DNA from: CAZNEZ01 sp964572475
GTDB lineage: Bacteria; Bacillota; Clostridia; Lachnospirales; Lachnospiraceae
NCBI GenBank assembly: GCA_964572475.1
Contig: CAZNEZ010000005.1
Coordinates: 1-64,000 of the forward strand
DNA: 64,000 nucleotides
Direction: 5' to 3'
In this document: positions 53,511 through 63,164 of the stretch, piece after piece
Numbering within the stretch: the stretch's first letter is position 1
How the letters are laid out: each line of letters opens with the position of its first letter
Translations under genes and position numbers: made by a program
The notes under the pieces: model-generated
Told to the model about the DNA's origin: nothing
The model's database searches: none
What the model saw: the letters and a program-made list of their open reading frames with translations, nothing else

Positions 53511-54515
53511 CTATTTTTGTGCCTGTGCTTGTGCCTGTACTGCTGTTATTGCAATAACACCAATAATATCCTCTGAACTGCATCCTCTTGAAAGGTCATT
53601 AATTGGTGCTGCAATACCTTGTGTAAGAGGTCCATAAGCTTCTGCTTTAGCAAGTCTTTGAACTAGTTTATATCCAATATTACCAGCATCAAGATCAGGG
53701 AATACTAATACATTAGCTTTTCCAGCAACAGTACTGTTAGGTGCTTTTGAAGCTCCTACACTAGGAACAATCGCTGCATCCGCCTGAAGTTCTCCATCAA
53801 GCTTAAGTTCAGGATACTCTGCTTTAGCAAGTTCAACTGCCTTAGCCACCTTATCAACATCTGCATGTTTTGCGCTTCCCATTGAAGAATGTGAAAGCAT
53901 AGCTACTACAGGTTCATTACCTACTAATAATCTGAATGATTCAGCTGATGATGCTGCAATAGCAACAAGTTCTTCAGAAGTCGGATTCTGATTAAGTCCA
54001 CAATCTCCAAATACAAATACTCCATTATCTCCAAGTTCGCAATCTGGAACTACCATAACAAAGAATGCAGAAACAAGCTTTGTACCTGGTGCTGTCTTAA
54101 TAATCTGAAGAGATGGTTTAAGAGTGTTAGCTGTTGAATGGCATGCTCCAGATACAACACCATCTGCATCTTTTGCTTTAACCATCATACATGCATAATA
54201 CATATATTCATTAAGAAGAAGTCTTTTTGCCTCTTCTGGTGTCATTCCTTTATTCTTTCTTAATTCAACAAGCATATCTATATAACCTGCTGTCTTATCC
54301 GAAGTATTAGGATCAACGATAACTGCTTTGGAGATATCCAGTCCTTCGCTGTTCTTCTTAACTTCTTCCTCGCTTCCTATAATAATTATGTTAGCAATGT
54401 CTTCTTTTAAAACTGCTGCCGCAGCCTCAAATGTTCTTCTATCCATAGACTCAGGTAATACTACAGTTTTCTTATCTGCTTTTGCTTTTTCTTTGATAAC
54501 ATCAATAAATCCCAT
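53511..54515 (-). CDS. pta: Phosphate acetyltransferase
   Basis: Converts acetyl-CoA to acetyl phosphate. The 334-residue protein is the short type, without the extra N-terminal domain. The segments KDADGVVSGACHSTANTL and GELQADAAIVPSVGASK match the family. I start at the ATG at 54515, where AAAGGAG lies 8 bases upstream; the frame extends to 54542. Promoter at 54565-54593. Confidence 0.95.
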   Translation of the reverse strand: MGFIDVIKEKAKADKKTVVLPESMDRRTFEAAAAVLKEDIANIIIIGSEEEVKKNSEGLDISKAVIVDPNTSDKTAGYIDMLVELRKNKGMTPEEAKRLLLNEYMYYACMMVKAKDADGVVSGACHSTANTLKPSLQIIKTAPGTKLVSAFFVMVVPDCELGDNGVFVFGDCGLNQNPTSEELVAIAASSAESFRLLVGNEPVVAMLSHSSMGSAKHADVDKVAKAVELAKAEYPELKLDGELQADAAIVPSVGASKAPNSTVAGKANVLVFPDLDAGNIGYKLVQRLAKAEAYGPLTQGIAAPINDLSRGCSSEDIIGVIAITAVQAQAQAQK

Positions 54516-54564
54516 GATTGTTACTCCTTTCATTGGTAGCAAATATTTTTAACATATACAACTG

Positions 54565-54593
54565 ATTATAAACTAAATAAAGATTGTATACAA
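54565..54593 (-). promoter_or_regulatory. Promoter of pta-ackA
   Basis: Minus strand: -35 TTGTAT (54593-54588), 17-bp spacer, -10 TATAAT (54570-54565), about 50 bp ahead of pta. It starts just after the terminator of the previous gene. Confidence 0.7.
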
Positions 54594-54602
54594 GATTAAA
54601 AT

Positions 54603-54640
54603 ACCGTCAGATTGTACATTTTAAGGTACAATCTGACGGT
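54603..54640 (-). terminator. Terminator after the beta-helix lipoprotein gene
   Basis: ACCGTCAGATTGTAC (54603-54617) and GTACAATCTGACGGT (54626-54640) form a perfect 15-bp stem with an 8-base loop; the minus strand continues ATTTTAAT. It separates the lipoprotein gene from pta. Confidence 0.75.
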
Positions 54641-54679
54641 TTCATAATATTTAAAATTCGTCTACAGTATTAATAACTG

Positions 54680-56521
54680 TTATTTGCGGCCTCCTCCGAA
54701 GCCTCCACCACCACCAAATCCTGATGTGCTTCCGACTGTTGTAACTGAACTGCTTACAGTAAATGTATCTACTTTTGTAGTTCCTGCATAAATTGTATAT
54801 GTTTCACCTGTCTTAAGATTAGAATTAACATATAAGACTGAATTGTACTGCTTTGTCGGTTCAACCGAAAGGATTTCATTTCCATCTGCATCTTTAATCG
54901 CAAAGCTTGTTCCTGCCGAATTACTTGAGGTAGTATTAATAAGAACTCCATTGATTGTTGAAGATTGGCTAGTTGCCTGTGCCATTCCAGAACTTCCTAT
55001 AGCAAGGAACGAACCACCTGTTACAACAAATTCATTATCATAATCAGTAGCCCCATTACCATTATCTGTTGGTCCATATACAACAACATCTCCCCCTTTC
55101 ATATATATACTGCCGTTAGCATCAACACCATCACCCGAAGCATTTACAAAGATTGTTCCGCCATTAATATATAAAGTTCCTGATGTGGTTGATTCCATAC
55201 CATTCTGTCCAGGTCTTCCACTAACTGAAGAGCTGTCAACTCCGCCAGCTGCATTAATGCCGTCATCACTTGATGTTATATTAATATTGCCACCATTCAT
55301 ATTAATAGTTGTACTCTCTATGCCCTCATAGGACTTAGTAATATTAATTGTTCCACCATTAATATTTAGTACTGTATCTGCGTGTATTCCATCATCACCC
55401 GAAACAATGTCCATTTTATCAGGATTAATATCTGCACTATCGTTAGAATGAATCGAATCATCTGAGCTGTCTATTGTAAATGTTCCACCTTCAATTGTTA
55501 TGTCGCAACCTGCTTTTATTGCTTTAGCACTTGAAGTCTCAGTAGTGGTTGTATTTGAAGAATTATTGCCCCAATTACCCCAGTTACCTTCTGATTTGGT
55601 GCTAGCGTTAACACTTCCTCCACCTGTTGTTATATCAAGGGTTCCACCATTAATCATCATACAGCTTTCTGCTTGGATACCATCCTGTGTTGCTGTAACT
55701 GTAAGCTTAATATTATCAAGGAAAATATATCCTTTATCTGTATCTGTTGTGTTATCAGACTTAATGCCATCTCCCTGTGATGTAACTGTTATGTTGGCAT
55801 CTTTAATTCCTAATGAATCCTTACCTTTAATACCATTATTCTTTGCAGTTACCTTTATAGTTGTATCTATAATCTTAAGGTCATCTTTACTTGCAATACC
55901 ATTATTGTAATTAGCATTAACAGTAAGTGTTCCAGTGCCATTAATCGAAAGATCATCCTTACTAAAGATAACTGCACTTGGTTCATCTTCTCCTTCAGCA
56001 AGTTCATAATTCTCTGAATCTGTTAATGTGTTATTTGTTCCTTCTGCTATTGTTAACACGGTCTTCTTAGCTTTCGCAATATATATTGGAGAGCTGTTGG
56101 TACAGGTTATAGTAGCAGATTTTAGAACAATATGAACTACATTATCATCTTCTGAATTAACTACTATCTGTCCATCCGAAAATGTTCCAGATATAATATA
56201 TGTTCCTCCTGCTGTAATTGTTACTGTATTACCACTAATCTTAACATTACTGCTTTCAGTTTCTGCTGTATTGTCATTAAGTGTAATCTGTTCACCGCCA
56301 CTTTCAGAAGTATCCATATCTTCATCGTCAAATTCAACTGTTGCGTCAAATTTGGTATAACTTAAGGTATTAGTATCATCGCTGTCACTTGTAGCTGAGC
56401 TGTTACTTTCTACCACTGCTGCAACCCCTGATGTAGATTCTTCACTATCGCTTTTTCCACATGCTGTTAACGAACACACCACCACAGCGGTCATTAACAA
56501 TCCTATTAATTTTCTTCTCAT
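54680..56521 (-). CDS. Beta-helix carbohydrate-binding lipoprotein (Cthe_2159/DUF4353-like)
   Basis: A 613-residue exported protein. Signal peptide with lipobox SLTAC (Cys21), a Ser/Asp-rich linker, then many short repeats such as LNINGGTINI, NGGTIFVNASGDGVDANG and ITSSDDGINAAGG that fit a right-handed beta helix. The C-terminal tail is glycine-rich. The Clostridium thermocellum relative binds cellulose and polygalacturonate, so a plant-polysaccharide role is likely but unproven. No lyase motif seen. Its transcript ends at the 54603-54640 hairpin. Confidence 0.85.
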   Translation of the reverse strand: MRRKLIGLLMTAVVVCSLTACGKSDSEESTSGVAAVVESNSSATSDSDDTNTLSYTKFDATVEFDDEDMDTSESGGEQITLNDNTAETESSNVKISGNTVTITAGGTYIISGTFSDGQIVVNSEDDNVVHIVLKSATITCTNSSPIYIAKAKKTVLTIAEGTNNTLTDSENYELAEGEDEPSAVIFSKDDLSINGTGTLTVNANYNNGIASKDDLKIIDTTIKVTAKNNGIKGKDSLGIKDANITVTSQGDGIKSDNTTDTDKGYIFLDNIKLTVTATQDGIQAESCMMINGGTLDITTGGGSVNASTKSEGNWGNWGNNSSNTTTTETSSAKAIKAGCDITIEGGTFTIDSSDDSIHSNDSADINPDKMDIVSGDDGIHADTVLNINGGTINITKSYEGIESTTINMNGGNINITSSDDGINAAGGVDSSSVSGRPGQNGMESTTSGTLYINGGTIFVNASGDGVDANGSIYMKGGDVVVYGPTDNGNGATDYDNEFVVTGGSFLAIGSSGMAQATSQSSTINGVLINTTSSNSAGTSFAIKDADGNEILSVEPTKQYNSVLYVNSNLKTGETYTIYAGTTKVDTFTVSSSVTTVGSTSGFGGGGGFGGGRK

Positions 56522-56660
56522 AAAATACCTGCTTTCTAATATTAATTTTCATTTGTTAATTTGTTTGTTATTTTATTTATTTTGATATATACTATTTTAC
56601 ATACTAATGTGATTAATATGTGATAGTAAAGAAAATAGTAAGAGAAAAGGAAATAAATTT

Positions 56661-57929
56661 ATGAGTACAGTTGGAATTGTTGCAGAATTCAACCCATTTC
56701 ACAAAGGACATGAATATATAGTTAATGAAGCCAAGCGTATAACAGGTGCTGATAAGGTTGTTGTGATTATGAGTGGTAATTACGTTCAACGCGGCACTCC
56801 TGCTATGATGAACAAGCATTTACGAGTGGCTGCATGCATTAATTCTAATGTAGATATGTGTATAGAACTTCCTGTCTGGTATGCAGTTTCAAGTGCTGAG
56901 TATTTTGCTACAGGTGCGGTAAGTCTTCTTGAAGCTTCTGGGATAATAGACTATCTGTGTTTCGGAAGTGAGATAACGGATATAAATTTAATTGGTGAAA
57001 TTGCTGATTTACTAAATAATGAACCATTAAAATTCAAAGAATCGATAATTGAGCATCAAAAAAGCGGTGAATCTTATCCAACCGCCAGAACTAAAGCTAT
57101 TATTGAACATTTTAATGACCAGATTACTATGGTAAGCTCTCTTGTATCATCACCTAACAGTATCCTTGCAATAGAGTATGTTAAGGCATTAAAAAAGCTT
57201 AATTCGCATATAATCCCAATTGCAATAAAGAGAATACATCAGGATTATCACAATAGCGATGTTTTGTCAGACGGATTTTTTTCTGCCTCTGCCATGAGAA
57301 AATATCTTGACAGTTCTGCAATTTCTTCATGTAGTAACCTACTACCTGCCGAAGCTTTTGATGTATATAAGAATGACTACCAGTTATCATATCCAATTAA
57401 TGAAGATGATTTTTCACAGATACTTGGCTACAAATTGTCAATTGCCTCTGATGATTCACTTTCATCAATTCTTGATATGAATACTGATATGAGTAATAGA
57501 ATTCTGAAGCTTCGTAATAATTACACTAGCTATTCCCAATTTGCGCAATTATTAAAGACGAAACAATACACTTATTCCAGAATAAGTAGAATACTCCTTC
57601 ATATTATTTTAGATATTAATAAAGCAGACATTGGCATTGATTATATTCATATTTTAGGAATCAAAGACTCTGCTTCCCTGCTTATTAATAAACTTAATAA
57701 CTGTGCAAAGCTTCCTCTGATAATAAGACCTGCCTCATATGAAGAACAATTCAAGGATAACCAAAGATTATGTACTGCTTTTAAGAAAAGCCTTAATGCT
57801 GACCGGATATACAATATGATATGCGCCACCAAATATGGCCATATACTTGATGATGAACTTGAATATCCTCTATACAAAAAAGCGCTTGTCGGCACAAGCG
57901 CTTGGAAGAATGCTTTGCATTCTTCTTGA
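56661..57929 (+). CDS. tmcAL: tRNA(Met) cytidine acetate ligase (TmcAL)
   Basis: Makes N4-acetylcytidine at the wobble base of elongator tRNA-Met using acetate and ATP. The 422-residue protein has the nucleotidyl-transferase start VGIVAEFNPFHKGHEYIV and SGNYVQRGTPAM. About the last 17 residues (from KKALVGTSAW) are encoded by a copy of the dispersed double hairpin, and the stop falls just past it, so the native end may have been replaced. TTTCACAAAGGACAT continues the HxGH motif region. Confidence 0.92.
   Translation: MSTVGIVAEFNPFHKGHEYIVNEAKRITGADKVVVIMSGNYVQRGTPAMMNKHLRVAACINSNVDMCIELPVWYAVSSAEYFATGAVSLLEASGIIDYLCFGSEITDINLIGEIADLLNNEPLKFKESIIEHQKSGESYPTARTKAIIEHFNDQITMVSSLVSSPNSILAIEYVKALKKLNSHIIPIAIKRIHQDYHNSDVLSDGFFSASAMRKYLDSSAISSCSNLLPAEAFDVYKNDYQLSYPINEDDFSQILGYKLSIASDDSLSSILDMNTDMSNRILKLRNNYTSYSQFAQLLKTKQYTYSRISRILLHIILDINKADIGIDYIHILGIKDSASLLINKLNNCAKLPLIIRPASYEEQFKDNQRLCTAFKKSLNADRIYNMICATKYGHILDDELEYPLYKKALVGTSAWKNALHSS
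57876..57925 (-). terminator. Double-hairpin element overlapping the tmcAL 3' end
   Basis: Minus-strand order: hairpin A (arms 57905-57913/57917-57925, 9 bp, AATGC/GCATT form), hairpin B (57880-57889/57894-57903, 10 bp), then six T. It is the second of two tandem units after the PFL gene, and it lies in the coding end of tmcAL on the other strand. Confidence 0.8.
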
Positions 57930-57964
57930 AATGTTCTGTGTTGTTGCATAATTCCATATAATAC

Positions 57965-58016
57965 AAAAAAGCGTTCACCAGCGTGAACGCTTAGAAGAAC
58001 TGCAAAGCAGTTCTTC
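57965..58016 (-). terminator. Double-hairpin terminator after the PFL gene
   Basis: Hairpin A (57994-58003/58007-58016, 10 bp, loop AAA) and hairpin B (57969-57978/57983-57992, 10 bp, loop CAGC), then six T on the minus strand, beginning 8 bases after the PFL stop codon. Distance to the next copy is 89 bp, close to the 91-bp unit at the window start. Confidence 0.85.
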
Positions 58017-58023
58017 TTGATAA

Positions 58024-59388
58024 TTAATTTTTAAATGAATGTATAGGTGCTGGTATTCTACCTGTTCTATTTACAAATGCATCGCATGAGAATGAGTTAA
58101 CTGGCATAACTGGAGCATATCCAAGTAAACCACCAAATTCAACTACTTCACCAACGCCTTTGCCAATAACAGGAATAAGTCTAACAGCTGTAGTCTTCTG
58201 ATTAATCATTCCGATAGCTGATTCATCAGCTATAATACCTGAAATTGTTGTTGCTTTAGTATCACCTGGTATAGCAATCATATCAAGACCAACTGAGCAT
58301 ACACAAGTCATAGCTTCAAGCTTCTCTATTGTAAGAGCACCTGCATTAACTGCATCTATCATGCCCTGATCTTCACTAACAGGAATAAATGCACCACTAA
58401 GACCACCAACATATGAAGAAGCCATAACTCCACCTTTTTTAACCTGATCATTAAGTAAAGCAAGTGCAGCTGTTGTACCTGGCGCACCTGGATGTTCAAG
58501 TCCTATCTCTTTTAATATATCAGCAACACTATCACCAATAGCAGGTGTTGGTGCAAGTGATAAATCAATAATTCCAAAAGGAATTCCTAATCTTCTTGAG
58601 GCCTCCTGTGCAACTAACTGTCCAACTCTTGTTACCTTAAAAGCTGTCTTCTTGATTGTCTCACATAAAACTTCAAAATTTTCTCCTCTTACTTTTTCAA
58701 GAGCATTCTTAACAACACCAGGTCCACTAACACCTACATTAATAATCTTATCAGCTTCAGTAACGCCGTGGAAAGCACCTGCCATAAAAGGATTATCATC
58801 AGGAGCATTACAGAATATAACTAACTTCGCACAGCCTATAGAATCTCTGTCTGCTGTAAGTGTAGCAGTTTCTAATACTACTTCACCGCAAAGTTTAACT
58901 GCATCCATATTAATTCCAGTCTTTGTAGAGCCAACATTTACAGAACTACATACTCTTTCTGTACATTCAAGTGCCTTAGGAATAGAAAGAATAAGATTCT
59001 TTTCTGCCGGTGTCATTCCTTTAGAAACTAATGCTGAATATCCGCCAATAAAGTTAACACCCACTTCATGTGCACACTTATCAAGAGTTTTAGCTATTGT
59101 AACAAAATCCTCAGGAGTCTTACATGCTGCTGCACCTACAAGTGCAATAGGTGTAACTGATATTCTTTTATTAACTATAGGAATACCAAACTGCTTTTCT
59201 ATCTCTTGACCAGTTGAAACAAGATTCTGTGCAGTTGTAGTAATCTTATTATAAATCTTCTCATTAACCTTAGTAAGGTCACTATCTATGCAGTCCAATA
59301 AGCTGATACCAAGAGTAATTGTTCTTACATCAAGATTATCATGCTCAATCATCTTATTAGTTTCTGCAACTTCAAAAATATTTATCAT
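58024..59388 (-). CDS. PFL-family protein (UPF0210)
   Basis: A 454-residue protein of the UPF0210 group, whose fold is related to pyruvate formate-lyase-like barrels but whose activity is unknown. Typical segments are RTITLGISLLDCID at the start, FIGGYSALV, and GAPGTTAALALLNDQVKKGG. It lies next to a small ACT-domain gene, the same pair as in many Firmicutes and archaea, so the two probably act together. Followed by tandem double hairpins. Confidence 0.92.
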   Translation of the reverse strand: MINIFEVAETNKMIEHDNLDVRTITLGISLLDCIDSDLTKVNEKIYNKITTTAQNLVSTGQEIEKQFGIPIVNKRISVTPIALVGAAACKTPEDFVTIAKTLDKCAHEVGVNFIGGYSALVSKGMTPAEKNLILSIPKALECTERVCSSVNVGSTKTGINMDAVKLCGEVVLETATLTADRDSIGCAKLVIFCNAPDDNPFMAGAFHGVTEADKIINVGVSGPGVVKNALEKVRGENFEVLCETIKKTAFKVTRVGQLVAQEASRRLGIPFGIIDLSLAPTPAIGDSVADILKEIGLEHPGAPGTTAALALLNDQVKKGGVMASSYVGGLSGAFIPVSEDQGMIDAVNAGALTIEKLEAMTCVCSVGLDMIAIPGDTKATTISGIIADESAIGMINQKTTAVRLIPVIGKGVGEVVEFGGLLGYAPVMPVNSFSCDAFVNRTGRIPAPIHSFKN

Positions 59389-59445
59389 TATTATTGTATC
59401 CTTTCAAATTACATGTAATATACTTAAAAATCAATGATTTCTAAA

Positions 59446-59718
59446 TTATATCCTATGCATTATATTAAAAATGTCTTCCTGCTGCATCTTAATTTGAACG
59501 CCAATCTCTTCTCCAAGTTTAGCAATCTCATCTGAAAGAACATCTGCTGGCTTAGCTGCATTATTAGCATCTACTACCATCATCATGTTAAAATATCCCT
59601 GAACAATTGTTTGAGAAATGTCGAGAATATTAACTTTATTCTCAGCCAAATATGTACATATTCTAGCGATAATTCCTACTGTGTCTTTTCCTACTACTGT
59701 AATAATTGTTTTTTTCAT
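59446..59718 (-). CDS. ACT-domain protein (UPF0237)
   Basis: A 90-residue protein made of one ACT domain (about 3-75), starting IITVVGKDTVGIIARICTYL. It belongs to the UPF0237/GcvR-like group and pairs with the UPF0210 gene downstream, as seen in many genomes. Ligand is unknown. Confidence 0.93.
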   Translation of the reverse strand: MKKTIITVVGKDTVGIIARICTYLAENKVNILDISQTIVQGYFNMMMVVDANNAAKPADVLSDEIAKLGEEIGVQIKMQQEDIFNIMHRI

Positions 59719-59762
59719 TGTTGCACCTTTCTGTCTGTAAATATCTCAGACTTCAAATTTAT

Positions 59763-60560
59763 CTAGATTTCCACATAAGCAGAAGTTCTGTCTCTTTTAG
59801 CTACCTGTATAGGAAAGTCATCAGCTTTATATTGGTTATCACTCATTGCGATTTCCATCCTAACACTCTCATACGCTAACTCTTCATAATTATTCTCTTG
59901 GCTAAGATGACCTAAAAACACACTTTTCATCTTATCATTAAGAATAGAATTAAGTAACTGTCCAGACATTTCATTAGATAAATGTCCTTTTTTACCAAGT
60001 ATTCTCTGCTTAAGATAGTATGGATAAGCTCCAACCTGTAACATCTTGATATCATGATTAGCCTCAATTAAAATAGCATCTAAATTCTTAAGATTCTCAA
60101 CTGTATAATCAGTATAACACCCAAGATCCGTTGCAACTGCTACAGATTTATCGCCATCATTAAAGCGGTATGCAACCGGATTAGCAGCATCATGAGATAC
60201 TGAAAAAGGTTTCACCTTAATGCCTTCAATCATAAAATCAACATCTGGTTTTATACTATTAAATAGTGATTTATCAACTTCACCAATAGGCTTATACTGC
60301 TCAATCTGTGTAAGTGTCTCACTTGTAGCATAAATTGGAATTGAATACTTTCTAGATACAACTCCAAGACCACTTATATGATCAGAATGTTCATGAGTAA
60401 CAAGAATGGCATCAATATCTGATAAATCTATATCCTTTTCTCTCAAACCTTCTTCAATTCTCTTCTTGCTTATCCCTGCATCTATGAGAATATGTGTATT
60501 ATTTGAACCTACGCAGATACAGTTTCCACTGCTTCCACTGGCCACGCTAAACATTCGCAT
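59763..60560 (-). CDS. Metallo-beta-lactamase-fold hydrolase (YycJ/WalJ-like)
   Basis: A 265-residue protein with the metal motif VTHEHSDHISG, SVSHDAANPVAY and later metal-site residues near IEANHD and FLGHLSQENN. In Bacillus and relatives YycJ/WalJ is near the WalRK kinase system and linked to DNA repair and cell-wall signalling; that system is not here. Function beyond hydrolase is not settled. Confidence 0.92.
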   Translation of the reverse strand: MRMFSVASGSSGNCICVGSNNTHILIDAGISKKRIEEGLREKDIDLSDIDAILVTHEHSDHISGLGVVSRKYSIPIYATSETLTQIEQYKPIGEVDKSLFNSIKPDVDFMIEGIKVKPFSVSHDAANPVAYRFNDGDKSVAVATDLGCYTDYTVENLKNLDAILIEANHDIKMLQVGAYPYYLKQRILGKKGHLSNEMSGQLLNSILNDKMKSVFLGHLSQENNYEELAYESVRMEIAMSDNQYKADDFPIQVAKRDRTSAYVEI

Positions 60561-60652
60561 ATAAACTCCTATCTTGTGATTGTCTTAAACATAGTTATTA
60601 GAATAACACAAAGATAAAATTTCCTCAACCACAAATTAGCTTATTTGTAGAA

Positions 60653-62101
60653 TTATTTGATATTACGAAGAATTTCCACAAGATAATCATATGTTCTTTT
60701 GATTGAGTCTATACTGACTCTTTCGTCTGGTGTATGAATATCAATATTATCTGGTCCAAATGAAACTATGTCTGCATCTGGCATCTTAGATGCAAAATAT
60801 CCACACTCTAATCCCGCATGAATCACATCTATCTTAGGTTTTTTACCATATAATTTATCAAATGAATCAACCATGATATCCCTCAATACAGAATCCTTTT
60901 TATAGCTCCATTCTGGATATTCACTTGTAATATTAATATATCCTCCTATATAAGCAGTAATAATCCTGATTTTATCAACTAATGCCTCTTTTCTACTTCC
61001 AATAGAGCTTCTTATAAGTTCAGTTATTTTAAATGTTTCATTCTCAAGCTTAATAATTGCAAGATTACTTGAAGTTTCAACCAAACCTGCAATATCTGTA
61101 CTCATTCTGTCCACTCCATTAGGAAGCATATTTAAAAATGTTACCAAACTAATGGTATCTTCTTTAAACAATACTTTAAATACGCCCTCTCCTGTTTTTG
61201 ATACTACAATCTTCATATCTGGGTCAGTATTAGCGTATTCTTTCTTAAGATTAGCGACTGTTGCCTTTACTGATTCAATAAAATCCATCTCTTCGTTATC
61301 ATGGATTACAACATCTGCTACCGCATTTCGTGGTATTGCGTTATCCTTAGTTCCACCACAAATATCTAATATTTCAATATCTGAATTCTTAGATGCTTCA
61401 TTAAGAATGCGTCCAAGAAGAACATTTGCGTTAGCTCTCTCTTTTCCAATCTCTTCTCCTGAATGTCCTCCAGTCAGATTAGATATTGATATGTTATATT
61501 TTATGCCCTCTGTCATGCAGTATCTCACATCAATATTAGCTTCAACTGTGGCTCCTCCTGCACAGCCAGATGTAAGAACACCTTCCGTTTCTGAATCAAT
61601 ATTAATTATCATTCTTCCTTGTAATGAAGAGGTATCAAATGCTGATGCTCCAACCATTCCAATCTCTTCATCCGTAGTAAATACAACTTCTAATCTAGGA
61701 TGACTTATATTATCAGAATCTAATATAGCAAGAGCATATGCTACTGCTATACCATCATCAGCACCCAAAGTTGTACCTTCAGCTTTAATAAAGCCATCCT
61801 CTACATACAGTTTTAGTGAATCTACAGAAAAATCATGTGTTGACTCATCAGTCTTTTCGTTAACCATATCAAGATGTCCTTGAATAATAACTGTTTGGTC
61901 ATTCTCACGACCATTAGATGCTGGTTTTACAATCATTACATTGTTTGATGAATCTCTAGTAACAAAAAAATTATGTTTTTTAGCAAACTCTACACAATAT
62001 TCGCTAATAGCATCCGTATCACCTGAACCATGCGGTATTTTTGTAATCTCCTCAAAATAATATAATACTTTCTTAGGTTCAAAATTATTTAATACTGACA
62101 T
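60653..62101 (-). CDS. pepD: Aminoacyl-histidine dipeptidase (M20 family)
   Basis: A 482-residue dipeptidase that splits Xaa-His and similar dipeptides with two metal ions. The metal sites are in IQGHLDMVNEK, LGADDGIAVAY and FTTDEEIGMVGA, with IHAGLECGYF near the end. The lid domain lies between. Length is usual for PepD/carnosinase type. Confidence 0.94.
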   Translation of the reverse strand: MSVLNNFEPKKVLYYFEEITKIPHGSGDTDAISEYCVEFAKKHNFFVTRDSSNNVMIVKPASNGRENDQTVIIQGHLDMVNEKTDESTHDFSVDSLKLYVEDGFIKAEGTTLGADDGIAVAYALAILDSDNISHPRLEVVFTTDEEIGMVGASAFDTSSLQGRMIINIDSETEGVLTSGCAGGATVEANIDVRYCMTEGIKYNISISNLTGGHSGEEIGKERANANVLLGRILNEASKNSDIEILDICGGTKDNAIPRNAVADVVIHDNEEMDFIESVKATVANLKKEYANTDPDMKIVVSKTGEGVFKVLFKEDTISLVTFLNMLPNGVDRMSTDIAGLVETSSNLAIIKLENETFKITELIRSSIGSRKEALVDKIRIITAYIGGYINITSEYPEWSYKKDSVLRDIMVDSFDKLYGKKPKIDVIHAGLECGYFASKMPDADIVSFGPDNIDIHTPDERVSIDSIKRTYDYLVEILRNIK

Positions 62102-62178
62102 AAAAGTCCTCCATTTTCTTTCAGAATATTATTTTCTAAATCCAATATAATGTAATAAAGCCACTACGAGGTTAAATC

Positions 62179-63057
62179 TTGGTATTATCAATTAAAAAGT
62201 TTTTTAGTAAAAATATAATAATGTTTATAGCTATTATAGTATTATTCATTCTTCTATTCAACACTAAAACGGCATTAAATGGTGCCGCTTATGGTCTTTA
62301 TCTATGGATAAAAACAGTAATACCAACTTTATTTCCTTTTATCCTTATATCTGGCATATTACTTGAATATAGAAATGTGCCATTTTTCCCTATTATTGCA
62401 GGCTTTTTATGTGGTTATCCAGTTGGTGATATTGTCATATCTGAAATGAGAAGAAAGGAATATATATCGCAATCAAAAGCTATGTTTTATCTTTCATTTT
62501 GTAATAATATAAGTCCTGGATTCATAATAGGATATGTTGCTTATGGACTTTCAAACACTTACATAACTATAACAGATATGCTGTTTGTAACATACATTCC
62601 ACCTATAATAATAGGATTCATATCATATCTGTATTATAGACGAAATAACGATTTTTATGATAATAAATATGTTAAAGAATCATTTCAGAATACGACAGTT
62701 AAATTTGGTCTTGAAAAGTTTGATACTGCAATCAATAATGCCTTAACTTCTGTTATAAAATTAGGTGGATATATTATAGCAGCAACTTCATTAGCAGCAT
62801 TTATTAATAATCCTTTTATTACTGGATTTATTGAAATCACATCTGGAATTAGTATACTTATTGATTCGTCTATAAGTATACATATTATATTTTTATTATT
62901 GTGTATGCAGATAAGCTTTGGTGGTATATCTGCATTAATGCAAACATATGGAATGCTGATTGGAACTGACATTAAGCTAAGTAATTACATTATCAGCAAA
63001 CTATTTACTGCTGCAATTGCATTTGTAATAGGAGCTATAATCTTATATTACAAATAA
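62179..63057 (+). CDS. YlbJ-like membrane protein (nucleoside-recognition fold)
   Basis: A 292-residue membrane protein with about eight helices; the segment PTLFPFILISGILLE and GFLCGYPVGD match the sporulation protein YlbJ and related GATE-domain proteins. I start at the TTG at 62179 because GAGG lies 7 bases upstream; the first in-frame ATG at 62221 has no good site. In Bacillus subtilis ylbJ is next to coaD, and here it lies about 0.8 kb from coaD. Sporulation is not proven by one gene. Confidence 0.85.
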   Translation: MVLSIKKFFSKNIIMFIAIIVLFILLFNTKTALNGAAYGLYLWIKTVIPTLFPFILISGILLEYRNVPFFPIIAGFLCGYPVGDIVISEMRRKEYISQSKAMFYLSFCNNISPGFIIGYVAYGLSNTYITITDMLFVTYIPPIIIGFISYLYYRRNNDFYDNKYVKESFQNTTVKFGLEKFDTAINNALTSVIKLGGYIIAATSLAAFINNPFITGFIEITSGISILIDSSISIHIIFLLLCMQISFGGISALMQTYGMLIGTDIKLSNYIISKLFTAAIAFVIGAIILYYK

Positions 63058-63075
63058 TCTATCCTTTATTATTTT

Positions 63076-63104
63076 AAAAAGAACCCGCATTGCGAGCTCT
63101 TTTT
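63076..63104. terminator. Bidirectional terminator between ylbJ and the coiled-coil gene
   Basis: A 13-base stem with two mismatches (AAAAAGA...TCTTTTT with a CGC/GCG core) lies between converging genes, with A and T runs on both sides. Confidence 0.6.
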
Positions 63105-63164
63105 ACTTCATAGAAATTATTCCAAACATTAGTGTAGATTTTAATTGCTATGCACTTTGCTATA

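Noticed and set aside
57876..57925. Frameshift or truncation in tmcAL
   Set aside because: The frame is continuous to 422 residues, near the family length; only the tail differs because of the element.
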